A stretch of DNA of 64,000 nt from Pseudomonas fluorescens (GCF_902497875.1 NZ_CABVHY010000008.1:124001-188000); one strand, 5' to 3'; shown: positions 52,496-60,785, counted from the stretch's first letter. Notes: generated by a model not told the origin, from the sequence alone. Numbers and translations: made by a program.

Positions 52496-52944
52496 GTGGA
52501 AGACATTCTCAAGCAGTTTCTCGACCAAGGTAAAAAAGACTTTGAAGTACAACCCTTTGACTTTTTCCCACTCCCAAATGAAACAGATGATCGTACTGGA
52601 ATGTTGCCATTTTTTATCTGCAATGGGCATCTACCAGAGGCTTGCTCTTAAAAGGCGATGAACTAGCTAAAGCCATAGCCAGTACAAACACACTGGAGTC
52701 GAAGCTCCAGAGCATTCGAGAAATACTTGGAGAACAACTACTGCCAGCCCACTTCACCCCCAAGGGCAACGCATTTACGCAAGACTACTATCGCCCCGGC
52801 TGGACATATTATTACCTAACTGATTTTGGAGAAACCTTCCATGAATATGATAATTTAGACAACGTAACTGATACTGAAATCAACTATAAAAAAATAGTAA
52901 CCGTACTAGAAGATCGTTTTTCAAAGTGGCTATCAAAGAGTTAA
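52496..52944 (+). pseudogene. Frameshifted small gene of unknown family
   Basis: A GTG at 52496 opens a frame encoding EDILKQFLDQGKKDFEVQPF and on to FICNGHLPEA, which stops at 52649-52651. A second frame beginning near 52642 continues smoothly with LLLKGDELAKAIASTNTLES and ends SKWLSKS at 52944. Restoring one base near 52641-52642 would give a single protein of about 149 aa (GHLPEA joined to LLLKGDEL). AT-rich like its neighbours; likely a decayed immunity gene. A sequencing error is the alternative. Confidence 0.6.
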
Positions 52945-52991
52945 GCACCACCGAATATTATGTGGAGTCATAAAACCTAAACCAGCTCGCG

Positions 52992-53045
52992 CGACTTCCG
53001 TATGGCCTGTTCAGCGGCTGGCAGTTGAGCGAAGCGCAGCCCGCC
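52992..53045 (+). pseudogene. Fragment of a DUF2169 adaptor gene
   Basis: Bases match 40821-40873 of the intact adaptor gene; in frame it reads GLFSGWQLSEAQPALLFI and stop, against GLFTGWQLKDALPAL. It runs directly into the repeat block CTGACCAACTTTCTGAGTAC, suggesting that the first part of every spacer may derive from the end of such a truncated adaptor. Confidence 0.65.
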
Positions 53046-53200
53046 CTGCTGTTCATCTGACCAACTTTCTGAGTACGTGATAGCCGCTTACTCGACCTAA
53101 CCGCCGTGTTCACCGTCTGGTGTGGGACGTGCACGGCCTGGTCAGCCTGCTCAGCCACATCCGCTACCACACCGTGTGTCAAACCGACCCTGGCAGCATT
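53046..53200 (+). repeat. Composite spacer 8 with vgrG remnant
   Basis: Contains the common block (with GCCGCTTACTCGACCTAACC), then vgrG-like sequence CCGCCGTGTTCACCGTCTGG, GACGTGCACGGCCTGGTCAG, CATCCGCTACCACACCGTG and CCGACCCTGGCA, corresponding to vgrG 38445-38575 with deletions. The remaining 70 nt to the YafY stop contain no feature I recognise. This is the right border of the array. Confidence 0.75.
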
Positions 53201-53270
53201 TGCACCCCGGTGTAACCGGAATCGCCACAAACGTGAGTTTCTTCCCCGCGCAGCAGTTGATCCACGTGTG

Positions 53271-54020
53271 TCACGTGGAACCACAGCCCGAATTCGCATC
53301 TACGCCAATGTTGTCAGGTGTGAAACGCCCCGCTTCATCCAGTTGCATCAGCTTGCGCCAGGCCCGCAACAAGTCGCTGCGACGCCCCGGATAGTGTTCG
53401 CCCTGCTCACTGGCGGCAGCAATCCGATCGGTGCGAAACGTTCGATACGCCTCGCGCAGTTCACACCAGGCGACGATCACCCGCGCCTCGTTGAAAAAGC
53501 CCAGTGCCAACGGCCAGATCAGCCGCTGACTGGGCACTTTATTCACGTCGGCGTAATCGATGTGCAGCTTGGCCTGGCTGCGAATGGCCTGGCGAAACAC
53601 ATTCAGCTCCACGGCGTTCTGCGGGTAGCCGTAACCCGGTGGTCCGGGCAGCACCGTCGGGTTGCGCAAGGCATCCTGTGCCGCCGGTGCCAGCACCGCA
53701 GCGATCTTCGCCAGGGCGTCGGCGGCGGCCTTGCTCAGCACCTCGTCACCGCGCTGATCGACATAACGCAAGCCCAGCACGATGGCTTCGGTCTCGTCGG
53801 CATTGAGCATCAGCGGTGGCAGGAACAAACCGCTGCGCAGGACATAGCCAATGCCCGCCTCACCATGGATCGGCGCTCCGAGGGCCGTCAGTTCGGCGAT
53901 GTCGCGATACAGCGTGCGCTCGGAAACCTCCAGCTCGCGGGCCAGTACCGCGGCAGTCACTGGGCGACTCTTGCCACGCAGGACTTGCAGCAAGGTTAAC
54001 AAACGGCTGGTACGCGACAC
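53271..54020 (-). CDS. YafY-family WYL-domain transcriptional regulator
   Basis: A 249-aa DNA-binding protein: an N-terminal DeoR-like helix-turn-helix (LARELEVSERTLYRDIAELT at about 26-45) and a central WYL domain (AVELNVFRQAIRSQAKLHID, SQRLIWPLALGFFNEARVIV). GTG start at 54020. It is divergent from the aldo/keto reductase gene, which it probably controls. The C-terminus (AGRFTPDNIGVDANSGCGST) is longer than in the remnant relative at 20243, which stops after AGRFTPDKN; its last residues may be read-through into array border sequence. Confidence 0.85.
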   Translation of the reverse strand: MSRTSRLLTLLQVLRGKSRPVTAAVLARELEVSERTLYRDIAELTALGAPIHGEAGIGYVLRSGLFLPPLMLNADETEAIVLGLRYVDQRGDEVLSKAAADALAKIAAVLAPAAQDALRNPTVLPGPPGYGYPQNAVELNVFRQAIRSQAKLHIDYADVNKVPSQRLIWPLALGFFNEARVIVAWCELREAYRTFRTDRIAAASEQGEHYPGRRSDLLRAWRKLMQLDEAGRFTPDNIGVDANSGCGST

Positions 54021-54068
54021 GTGGCTTACGCTCTTGATCTAAAGGTCGAGGGAGATTAGCAGAGGCTG

Positions 54069-54085
54069 CTGTCAGAAACTGTCAG
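54069..54085 (+). promoter_or_regulatory. CTGTCAG direct repeats, candidate YafY operator
   Basis: CTGTCAG occurs at 54069-54075 and 54079-54085, one helical turn apart, in the divergent intergenic region between the YafY-type regulator and the aldo/keto reductase. A regulator binding site is an inference from spacing and position. Confidence 0.35.
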
Positions 54086-54134
54086 CAGTGAACCGAGCGC
54101 CGATCGACCATTGGGCGGTGAACCGAAAAGCATC

Positions 54135-54163
54135 TTGACAGCAAATATTACGCGCATAATATT
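54135..54163 (+). promoter_or_regulatory. Strong sigma-70-like promoter with palindrome on the -10
   Basis: TTGACA (54135-54140), 16 nt, TAATAT (54157-54162), about 45 nt before the reductase ATG. The -10 lies within the inverted repeat AATATTA-CGCGCA-TAATATT (54144-54163), so a repressor bound there would block the promoter. Confidence 0.6.
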
Positions 54164-54207
54164 AAATCGATAAAACCCCCTCCCCCAGCTTTTTCAGGAG
54201 TTATCCC

Positions 54208-55260
54208 ATGCATTACAAAGTCTTTGGTCGTCGCACCGGCTTGCGCGTTTCGGAACTGGCCCTGGGCGCCGGCAATTTCGGCACCGGGTGGGGGCATGGC
54301 GCCGAACGGGATGAAGCCAAACGAATCTTCGATGGTTACCTCCAAGCCGGTGGCAACTTTATTGACACCGCCAATGGTTATCAGGCCGGACAATCGGAAA
54401 CCATGCTCGCCGAGTTCATTGCCGCCGAACGCGACAGCTTGGTGATCGCCACCAAATACACCATGGGTACCACGCCTGCCGCCGGCATTTCCCACACCGG
54501 CAACAACCGCAAAAACATGATCCGTTCGGTCGAGGAAAGCTTGAAGCGGCTCAAGACCGATCACATCGATCTGTTCTGGGCCCACATCAGTGACGGTGTG
54601 ACGCCAATGGAAGAAATCCTTCGCGGGTTCGATGATTTGGTGCGTGCCGGCAAGATCCACTACGCCGGGCTGTCCAATTTCCCGGCCTGGCGCATCGCCC
54701 GAGGAGATTTGCTCGCTGAAGTACGCGGCTTTGCGCCGATTACGGCTATCCAGGTGGAGTACAGCCTGGCCGAACGCAGCGCCGAGCGCGAATTGCTGCC
54801 AATGGCCGAAGCCCTGGGGCTGGCCGCGACGCTGTGGTCGCCATTGGCTGGCGGTTTCCTCACCGGCAAATACCGCGCCAGCAGCGACGACACCCGCGCG
54901 AGCAAACTGGGCATGCTGGTTCACGCGGAAAAAGGTGCCCGTGAAACCGCCCTGCTCGACTCCTTGCTGGCGGTAGCCGCCGAGCTTGCCGCCAGCCCGA
55001 CCCACGTCGCCATTGCCTGGTTGCGCGAAAAAGCCAAACGCTCGACCACCGCGCTGATTCCGATTCTCGGTTCACGCACCCGCGAGCAACTCGATGCGAC
55101 GTTGGGGGCCCTGGAGGTGCAGTTGAGCGCGGAACAATTGGCTCGTCTGGATGGCGGCAGTGCAGTGGCGATGGGAGTGCCCCATGAAACGATCGCTGGA
55201 TCAATCGGGCGCTACAGCGGTACAGAGGTGTTGGATCTGTCGGTGATTCCAGTGGTTTAA
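54208..55260 (+). CDS. Aldo/keto reductase
   Basis: A 350-aa NADPH-dependent oxidoreductase with a TIM-barrel fold. Catalytic-tetrad positions: Asp and Tyr in NFIDTANGYQAGQSE, Lys in VIATKYTMGT, and His in LFWAHISDGVTPMEEI. The cofactor end is IPILGSRTREQLDATLGAL. Closest in style to the YajO/YhdN-like group acting on small aldehydes and ketones; the substrate is unknown. CAGGAG precedes the ATG. It is transcribed from the promoter at 54135-54163, opposite the YafY-type regulator, a common pairing for stress- or substrate-induced reductases. A REP pair follows. Confidence 0.9.
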   Translation: MHYKVFGRRTGLRVSELALGAGNFGTGWGHGAERDEAKRIFDGYLQAGGNFIDTANGYQAGQSETMLAEFIAAERDSLVIATKYTMGTTPAAGISHTGNNRKNMIRSVEESLKRLKTDHIDLFWAHISDGVTPMEEILRGFDDLVRAGKIHYAGLSNFPAWRIARGDLLAEVRGFAPITAIQVEYSLAERSAERELLPMAEALGLAATLWSPLAGGFLTGKYRASSDDTRASKLGMLVHAEKGARETALLDSLLAVAAELAASPTHVAIAWLREKAKRSTTALIPILGSRTREQLDATLGALEVQLSAEQLARLDGGSAVAMGVPHETIAGSIGRYSGTEVLDLSVIPVV

Positions 55261-55306
55261 AAGGCTCTGCCGGGAGTCAGCTAAGCCCTGGATTCCCCAA
55301 AAGAGC

Positions 55307-55392
55307 GCAGCCTGCGGCAGCTCCTACAGGATGTGTGTACACCTGAACATTTGCCGGTGTACCCGATCGATGTAGGAGCTGCCGCAGGCTGC
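55307..55392. repeat. REP inverted pair
   Basis: GCAGCCTGCGGCAGCTCCTACA (first 20 bases GCAGCCTGCGGCAGCTCCTA, 55307-55328) and its exact 22-nt reverse complement at 55371-55392, separated by 42 nt. Typical Pseudomonas REP doublet between convergent genes; it likely also ends both transcripts. Confidence 0.85.
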
Positions 55393-55415
55393 GATCTTTT
55401 GATCTTCAATCTACC

Positions 55416-56375
55416 CTACCGATCCACCTTATGCCGCGCCGCATACAAACACAGCATCTCCATCGCCAGGGTCGCCGCCGCCAGTGAGGTGATGTCCGCG
55501 CTGTCATAGGCCGGCGCGACTTCCACCACATCCATGCCCACCAGATTGATCCCGCGCAAACCGCCGAGAATTTCCAGCGCCTGCACCGTGCTCAGGCCAC
55601 CACACACTGGCGTGCCAGTGCCGGGAGCGAACGCCGGGTCGAGACAGTCGATGTCGAATGTCAGGTACACCGGGTTATCGCCGACCCGTTCGCGGATCGA
55701 CTCGATGATCGCCTCGCAGCCACGTCGATGCACTTGCCGCGCATCCAGCACCTGGAAGCCCTGGTGGTCATCATTGGTGGTGCGCAGACCGATCTGCACC
55801 GAACGCGACGGGTCCACCAGCCCCTCCTTGGCTGCATGCCAGAACATGGTGCCGTGGTCGATGCGCTTGCCCTCTTCATCGGGCCAGGTGTCGCTGTGAG
55901 CATCGAAATGGATCAGCGACAACGCGCCATGCTGTCGGGCATGAGCCTTGAGCAGCGGGTAGCTGATGAAGTGATCGCCACCGAAGGTCAGCATCGCGCA
56001 ACCGGCCGTGAGAATGTTCTCGGCATGCGCCTCGATGCTGTCCGGTACGGAGTGCGGCGTGCCGGAATCGAAACTGCAGTCGCCATAGTCAATCACCGCC
56101 AGATGGTCGAACGGGTCAAAGGTCCATGGCCAATGCCGCTCCCAAGCGATTCCGCTGGAGGCACTGCGAATCCCCCGCGGCCCGAAACGCGCGCCCGGGC
56201 GGTTGCTGGTAGCGGTGTCGAACGGCACGCCGCTGACGACCACATCGACTCCGCGCAGGTCACGGCTGTAACGGCGGCGCATGAAACTGGTAATGCCGGC
56301 GTAGGTGCTTTCGGCGGCAGTCCCGTAGAGGCTGTCGCGGGTCATGGCCTGGTCGTTCAGTTCGGCGATTTCCAT
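55416..56375 (-). CDS. speB: Agmatinase-family ureohydrolase
   Basis: A 319-aa dinuclear manganese enzyme that cleaves a guanidino compound to urea and an amine. The metal-binding motifs are all present: GGDHF, FDAHSDT and FDIDCLDPAF. Agmatine to putrescine is the default activity, but the length and Pseudomonas context also fit guanidinobutyrase (GbuA) or guanidinopropionase; sequence alone does not decide. The ATG at 56375 is 10 nt after the stop of the polyamine-binding protein gene, so they share a transcript: uptake of a polyamine-like substrate and its hydrolysis. The divergent LysR regulator at 57582 is the likely controller. Confidence 0.85.
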   Translation of the reverse strand: MEIAELNDQAMTRDSLYGTAAESTYAGITSFMRRRYSRDLRGVDVVVSGVPFDTATSNRPGARFGPRGIRSASSGIAWERHWPWTFDPFDHLAVIDYGDCSFDSGTPHSVPDSIEAHAENILTAGCAMLTFGGDHFISYPLLKAHARQHGALSLIHFDAHSDTWPDEEGKRIDHGTMFWHAAKEGLVDPSRSVQIGLRTTNDDHQGFQVLDARQVHRRGCEAIIESIRERVGDNPVYLTFDIDCLDPAFAPGTGTPVCGGLSTVQALEILGGLRGINLVGMDVVEVAPAYDSADITSLAAATLAMEMLCLYAARHKVDR

Positions 56376-56385
56376 GGAGAGGTCC

Positions 56386-57480
56386 TTATTGTTGGCGGCT
56401 ACGGAAAGTGGTCCACAGGCGGGTGCGCTGACGCATGTCCTTGAGGCTCATGCTGCGGTCGGCGTACAGGCGCTCACGCACCTCGGTGGGTGGATAGATG
56501 TCGACGTCCTCGCGTATAGCGGCATCCACCAAGGGCGTTGCCGCCTGGTTGGCGCTGGCGAAGAACAGGGTATTGGTCAGCGCTGCCACTGATTCCGGGC
56601 GCAGCATGAACTCGATAAAGGCCCGGGCGGCTTGCGGATGTGGCGCGTCCTTGGGGATCGCCAGGTTGTCCTGCCAGACCAGCGTGCCTTCCCGGGGAAT
56701 CCGGTAGGCCACTTCAAACGGCTTATCGGCCTTGCGTGCCTGATCGGCGGCCATGCTCGCGTCACCGTTGTAGGTCAGCGCCAGGCACACGCTGCCATTG
56801 GCCAGGTCACTGATCTGACGCCCGCTGGCCACGTACAGCACCGAGGGCTGCAGCTGATGCAGCAGGGCTTCGGCGGCGGTCAGATCCTTCTTGTCGGTGC
56901 TGTAGGGATCTTTACCGAGGTAATGCAGCGCCAGCCCGATCACCTCCTGGGGCGAATCGAGAAGGGCGACTCCGCAGTCTTTCAACTTGCTGGCGTATTC
57001 GGGTTTGAACAGCAAGTCCAGGCTATTCAGGGATACACCCGGCAGCCGCTGCTGCAGCGCCTCGACGTTCATGCCCAAGCCCAGCGTGCCCCAGGTGTAA
57101 GGCACGCCATAACGGTTGCCGGGATCGACCGCGGAAAGCTTTTCCAGCAGGTCCGGATCGAGGTTGGCGTAGCCTTTGAGGCTGTCGCGGGGGATTTCCT
57201 TCAGGGCACCGGCGGCCAGGCCACGGGCCAGTACGCTGGACGACGGCACCACCACGTCGTAACCGCTGCCACCGGTCAGCAGTTTGGTTTCCAGGACTTC
57301 CGGGGTGTCGAAGGTGTCATAACGCACCAGGATGCCGGTTTCCTGTTCGAAACGCTGCAACGCCTCGGGCGCCACGTAATCGGCCCAACTGTAGAGATTG
57401 AGCACTTTGTCTTCGGCCACGGCTGGAACAGCCAGGAAAAAAACCAATGCGGGACAACAAAACTTGAGAAGAGAACCCAT
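56386..57480 (-). CDS. Polyamine ABC transporter substrate-binding protein (PotF/PotD-like)
   Basis: A 364-aa periplasmic binding protein: signal peptide MGSLLKFCCPALVFFLAVPA cleaved after AVA, then the family opening VLNLYSWADYVAPEALQRFE. YDVVVPSSSVLARGLAAGAL and ALTYNGDASMAADQARKADK line the polyamine site in relatives, and SANQAATPLVDAAIRED is near the end. The ATG at 57480 has CAGGTG at 6-nt spacing; the longer frame from 57531 lacks a signal sequence. No permease or ATPase genes accompany it, so it must share a transporter encoded elsewhere. Upstream of speB in one operon, divergent from a LysR regulator. Confidence 0.87.
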   Translation of the reverse strand: MGSLLKFCCPALVFFLAVPAVAEDKVLNLYSWADYVAPEALQRFEQETGILVRYDTFDTPEVLETKLLTGGSGYDVVVPSSSVLARGLAAGALKEIPRDSLKGYANLDPDLLEKLSAVDPGNRYGVPYTWGTLGLGMNVEALQQRLPGVSLNSLDLLFKPEYASKLKDCGVALLDSPQEVIGLALHYLGKDPYSTDKKDLTAAEALLHQLQPSVLYVASGRQISDLANGSVCLALTYNGDASMAADQARKADKPFEVAYRIPREGTLVWQDNLAIPKDAPHPQAARAFIEFMLRPESVAALTNTLFFASANQAATPLVDAAIREDVDIYPPTEVRERLYADRSMSLKDMRQRTRLWTTFRSRQQ

Positions 57481-57581
57481 GACGAGCACCTGCCGGGAGG
57501 GAGTGCCTGCAGCATGCGCCGGGTGATACATTGTAAAAATATTAAGTTTATTATCCTGACTTTATCCGCGAGTAATGTTTG

Positions 57582-58499
57582 ATGCTCGGTCAATTTCACG
57601 ATCTCGATCTGCAGCTGCTGCGTTTGTTTGTCAGCGTCGTCGAGTGCGGCGGCTTCAGCGCCGCCCAAGGCGAGCTGGGCCTGAGCCAGTCGAGCATCAG
57701 CCAGCAGATGGCCAAGCTCGAAACCCGACTCGGATACCGGCTGTGCAGTCGCGGTAAAGGCGGTTTCAAACTGACCCCCAAGGGCGAACAGCTGCTCAGT
57801 GCGACGCGCGGGCTGTTCGACTCCATTGAAGCGTTCCGCCATGAGTCCAACGGCATGGCCGGTCGATTACTCGGTGAAGTGCGCCTGGGCTTGTCCGAAG
57901 CCCTTGATCAGTCAGTCCTGCAACGGGTCGCCGAAGCGATCCGGCGCTTTCGCCAACGGGATGAATCGGTGCGCATCGAACTGCTCAGCGCCATGCCTGG
58001 CGAGATGGAACGGTTGCTGCTGCAACAGCAGCTGGACCTGGCGATCGGCTATTTCTCACAGGCCCAAAGCGCCTTCGACTACCGCCAGCTGTTCACCGAA
58101 ACCCAGCATCTGTATTGCGCAAAAGGTCATCCGCTGTTTACCAACGACGCGCCTGACGATGACGCGCTGCACAGCACCGACCGGGTCGATCACCCGTATC
58201 GCTTTCTGCGCAGCGACGAACCCTTTCAGGGCAAACTCTGCTCGGCGCGCTCGGAACAGGTCGAAGGCACCCTCGCCTTCATCCTTTCCGGCAAACATGT
58301 CGGCTATCTGCCCAGCCACTTCGCCCGCTCCTGGGAAGACAAAGGCTTGCTCCGGGCAGTGCCTCGACCCGACCTGAGCTTTGAAGTGGCCTTTCACCTG
58401 GCCCGGCATCGGGCGCAGGTGCCGGGAGATGCGCAGCGGGCATTCGAGGAGGATTTGCTCAGGGCGTTTTGCGTGAATCGGCTTGCACCAGCGCGCTGA
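57582..58499 (+). CDS. LysR-family transcriptional regulator
   Basis: A 305-aa regulator with an N-terminal winged helix-turn-helix (LLRLFVSVVECGGFSAAQGE, LSQSSISQQMAKLETRLGYR) and a periplasmic-binding-like effector domain (RLLGEVRLGLSEALDQSVLQ and on). Start at the ATG 57582; the preceding TTG is less likely. It is divergent from the binding-protein-speB operon with a 101-nt gap, the usual layout for LysR control of the neighbouring genes, probably in response to the guanidino compound or polyamine. Confidence 0.88.
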   Translation: MLGQFHDLDLQLLRLFVSVVECGGFSAAQGELGLSQSSISQQMAKLETRLGYRLCSRGKGGFKLTPKGEQLLSATRGLFDSIEAFRHESNGMAGRLLGEVRLGLSEALDQSVLQRVAEAIRRFRQRDESVRIELLSAMPGEMERLLLQQQLDLAIGYFSQAQSAFDYRQLFTETQHLYCAKGHPLFTNDAPDDDALHSTDRVDHPYRFLRSDEPFQGKLCSARSEQVEGTLAFILSGKHVGYLPSHFARSWEDKGLLRAVPRPDLSFEVAFHLARHRAQVPGDAQRAFEEDLLRAFCVNRLAPAR

Positions 58500-58521
58500 A
58501 GTGACCCATCAACCAGAGAAC

Positions 58522-58998
58522 ATGTCCATGCGCAGATTCATCGGTTTATCCCTCGCCCTGCTCTTGCTCAGCTTGAGTGCCTGCGCCCTGCTCCCCAACC
58601 GTGACCCACTGAACATCAACCTGGTCGGTATCGAAGCGCTGCAGAGCGAGGATCTGGAAGTGCGCTTCGCGGTGAAGATTCGCCTGCAAAACCCCAATGA
58701 AACGCCGATCGACTACAACGGAGTGGCGCTGAATCTTGAAGTCAACGGACAGCCGCTGGCCACTGGCGTGAGCGATCAACACGGCACCATCGCGCGCTTC
58801 TCCGAAACGATCCTGACGGTGCCGGTCAGCGTCTCGGCGTTTTCCATGGTGCGCCAGACACTGGGTCTGAGCAAAACCCAGAGCCTCGACAACCTGCCCT
58901 ATGTGCTACGCGGTAAACTCGCCGGTGGGTTGTTCGGTACCCTGCGTTTTGTCGATCACGGCAATCTCAGCCTGCCGGGCACGATCACCGGGACTTGA
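58522..58998 (+). CDS. LEA14-like lipoprotein (WHy domain)
   Basis: A 158-aa lipoprotein: signal MSMRRFIGLSLALLLLSLSA with lipobox LSAC (Cys21), then a LEA type 2 / WHy beta-sandwich (NINLVGIEALQSEDLEVRFA, VKIRLQNPNETPIDYNGVAL). The residue after Cys is Ala, so outer-membrane sorting is expected. Such proteins are linked to desiccation and stress in other organisms; the Pseudomonas role is unclear. It is 23 nt after the LysR gene but ends at a strong hairpin, so it may be co-transcribed or have its own promoter. Confidence 0.8.
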   Translation: MSMRRFIGLSLALLLLSLSACALLPNRDPLNINLVGIEALQSEDLEVRFAVKIRLQNPNETPIDYNGVALNLEVNGQPLATGVSDQHGTIARFSETILTVPVSVSAFSMVRQTLGLSKTQSLDNLPYVLRGKLAGGLFGTLRFVDHGNLSLPGTITGT

Positions 58999-59003
58999 TA
59001 ACC

Positions 59004-59033
59004 TGTGGCGAGGGAGCTTGCTCCCTCGCCACA
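59004..59033. repeat. Palindromic repeat/terminator GCGAGGGAGC
   Basis: TGTGGCGAGGGAGC-TT-GCTCCCTCGCCACA: a perfect 14-bp stem with a 2-nt loop, just after the lipoprotein stop. This sequence is a familiar Pseudomonas intergenic repeat and can work as a transcription end. Confidence 0.7.
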
Positions 59034-59085
59034 AGTGATCGCTCGCTATAGATTTCTACTACACCCCAAGGAGGAAACATCACTC

Positions 59086-59628
59086 ATGGAATCCACACCC
59101 ACGCTGTACACCGAACGCCTGATCCTGCGCCCGCTGGAGCTGGCCGACGCCGAGGCGATTCAGCAGCAGTTCCCTCATTGGGAAGTGGTGCGTTATCTCA
59201 ATGCCTTGGTGCCGTGGCCGTATCCGGCCGACGGCGCGCTGACTTACCTGCGCGACATGGCCCTGCCGGCCATCGCCCGGGGCGCAGAATGGCACTGGTC
59301 GATCCGTTTGAAATCCGCACCCGAACAACTGATCGGCAACGTCAGCCTGATGGATGAACAAGACAACAACCGCGGTTTCTGGCTCGCACCGCAATGGCAG
59401 GGTCAGGGGCTGATGAGTGAAGCCAGTGCGGCGGTGACCGACTATTGGTTCGAAACCCTCGGCCGGCCGCTGATGCGAGTGCCCAAGGCCGCACCGAACC
59501 TGGCCTCGCGACGCATTTCGGAGCGCGACGGCATGCGCCTGATCCGTACCGAAGAACGCGATTTTGTCAGCGGGCGCTTGCCGTGCGATATCTGGGAAAC
59601 TACTCGTGAGCAATGGCGCCAAAAATGA
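59086..59628 (+). CDS. GNAT acetyltransferase, RimJ/RimL type
   Basis: A 180-aa protein of the Acetyltransf_3 type: LYTERLILRPLELADAEAIQ at the start, GFWLAPQWQGQGLMSEASAA (the acetyl-CoA QGQGL loop) in the centre and APNLASRRISERDGMRLIRT near the end. RimJ/L enzymes acetylate N-termini of ribosomal proteins, but many family members act on small molecules; no substrate can be named. The ATG at 59086 follows AAGGAGGAAACATCACTC; the spacing is slightly long. Stands alone between two repeat elements. Confidence 0.82.
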   Translation: MESTPTLYTERLILRPLELADAEAIQQQFPHWEVVRYLNALVPWPYPADGALTYLRDMALPAIARGAEWHWSIRLKSAPEQLIGNVSLMDEQDNNRGFWLAPQWQGQGLMSEASAAVTDYWFETLGRPLMRVPKAAPNLASRRISERDGMRLIRTEERDFVSGRLPCDIWETTREQWRQK

Positions 59629-59648
59629 TCGTCCGAACGCGGCCCGAA

Positions 59649-59726
59649 CCTGCGGCAGCTCCTACACAGACCCTGTACACCCGCAAATGAGCGGGTGTAT
59701 GCAACTCCTGTAGGAGCTGCCGCAGG
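59649..59726. repeat. REP inverted pair with inner hairpin
   Basis: CCTGCGGCAGCTCCTACA (59649-59666) and its reverse complement (59709-59726), enclosing a hairpin TACACCCGC / GCGGGTGTA (59676-59699). Lies between the convergent GNAT and nitrilase genes. Confidence 0.8.
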
Positions 59727-59781
59727 CTGCGATCCTGGCGATCCAGTCTGCGCAGCATTTCTATCGATGCAAACACTGGTC

Positions 59782-60708
59782 TCAATCCTTCACAAACCGC
59801 ACCCCCGGCTTGGCCCGTTCATCCACGCTCAACTCGAAGACATCCGGGCGCGCGTAGTGTCCGGTCACGTCGAAGTCGTAGCGGGCGCGGACCAGTTCAT
59901 CCGTATCGATCTCGGCGGTCAACAACCCTGCACCGCCCACCAGCGGCCCGGCAAGAATATTGCCCATGGGCCCGACAATCACGCTGCCGCCGGCAATCAG
60001 CGGGCGTTCGGCTGGCCAGTTGGCGATGTCCAGGCCCAGGGTTTGCGGCGAGTCCTGAACCTGGCAGGCGCTGACCACGAAGCAACGCCCTTCGTGAGCG
60101 ATATGGCGCATGCTGACCTGCCACATTTCCCGCTCATCCACCGTCGGCGCGCACCAGACCTCCACGCCCTTGGCGTACATCGCGGTGCGCAGTAGCGGCA
60201 TCATGTTTTCCCAACACACCGCGCCACCGATTCGTCCGACCTGGCTATCGATCACCGGCAAGGTCGAGCCGTCGCCCTTGCCCCAGATCAGTCGCTCGGT
60301 GCCGGTGGGCATCAGCTTGCGGTGTTTGGCCAGCAGTCCGCCCTGTGGTTCGAAATACAGCACCGTGCAATACAGCGTGCTGCCGGAGCGCTCGATCACA
60401 CCCAGTACCAGACTGGCACCGGTTCGTGCCGATAATCGCGCCAAGGCTTCGGTTTCAACGCCGGGGACCTCGATGGCGTTGGCAAAATAACGGGCAAAGG
60501 CTTCCCGCCCTTCCGGCAAGCGATACCCCAGTTGCGTCCCGAACCCTTCGCCTTTGGGATAGCCACCGAGCAAGGCTTCGGGCATCACTACCAGGCTCGC
60601 GCAAGACTCGACTATGGCGCTTTCATAAGAAAGGATCTGTTCCAGGGTCTCGCCCTTGCCGCCGGGCAGAGAACCGATTTGCAGTGCAGCAACGATGGAC
60701 GTGGGCAT
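59782..60708 (-). CDS. Nitrilase-family carbon-nitrogen hydrolase
   Basis: A 308-aa cytoplasmic enzyme with the Glu-Lys-Cys triad: Glu in [12 protein letters not shown], Lys in [20 protein letters not shown] and Cys in [20 protein letters not shown]. The CWEN context and the GERLxWGxGDG-like loop place it with true nitrilases (nitrile to acid plus ammonia) rather than amidases; whether substrates are aliphatic or aromatic is open. The ATG at 60708 has GGAG at 8-nt spacing; the longer frame to 60765 is not needed. It is divergent from a LysR gene 77 nt away, its probable regulator. Confidence 0.87.
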   Translation of the reverse strand: MPTSIVAALQIGSLPGGKGETLEQILSYESAIVESCASLVVMPEALLGGYPKGEGFGTQLGYRLPEGREAFARYFANAIEVPGVETEALARLSARTGASLVLGVIERSGSTLYCTVLYFEPQGGLLAKHRKLMPTGTERLIWGKGDGSTLPVIDSQVGRIGGAVCWENMMPLLRTAMYAKGVEVWCAPTVDEREMWQVSMRHIAHEGRCFVVSACQVQDSPQTLGLDIANWPAERPLIAGGSVIVGPMGNILAGPLVGGAGLLTAEIDTDELVRARYDFDVTGHYARPDVFELSVDERAKPGVRFVKD

Positions 60709-60785
60709 CGCGGTAACTCCATGAGCCAATGAGGTGTTGCTCATTCTCCGGCCGCGACCGATCATGAATAAAGCCCCGTTCGCTG

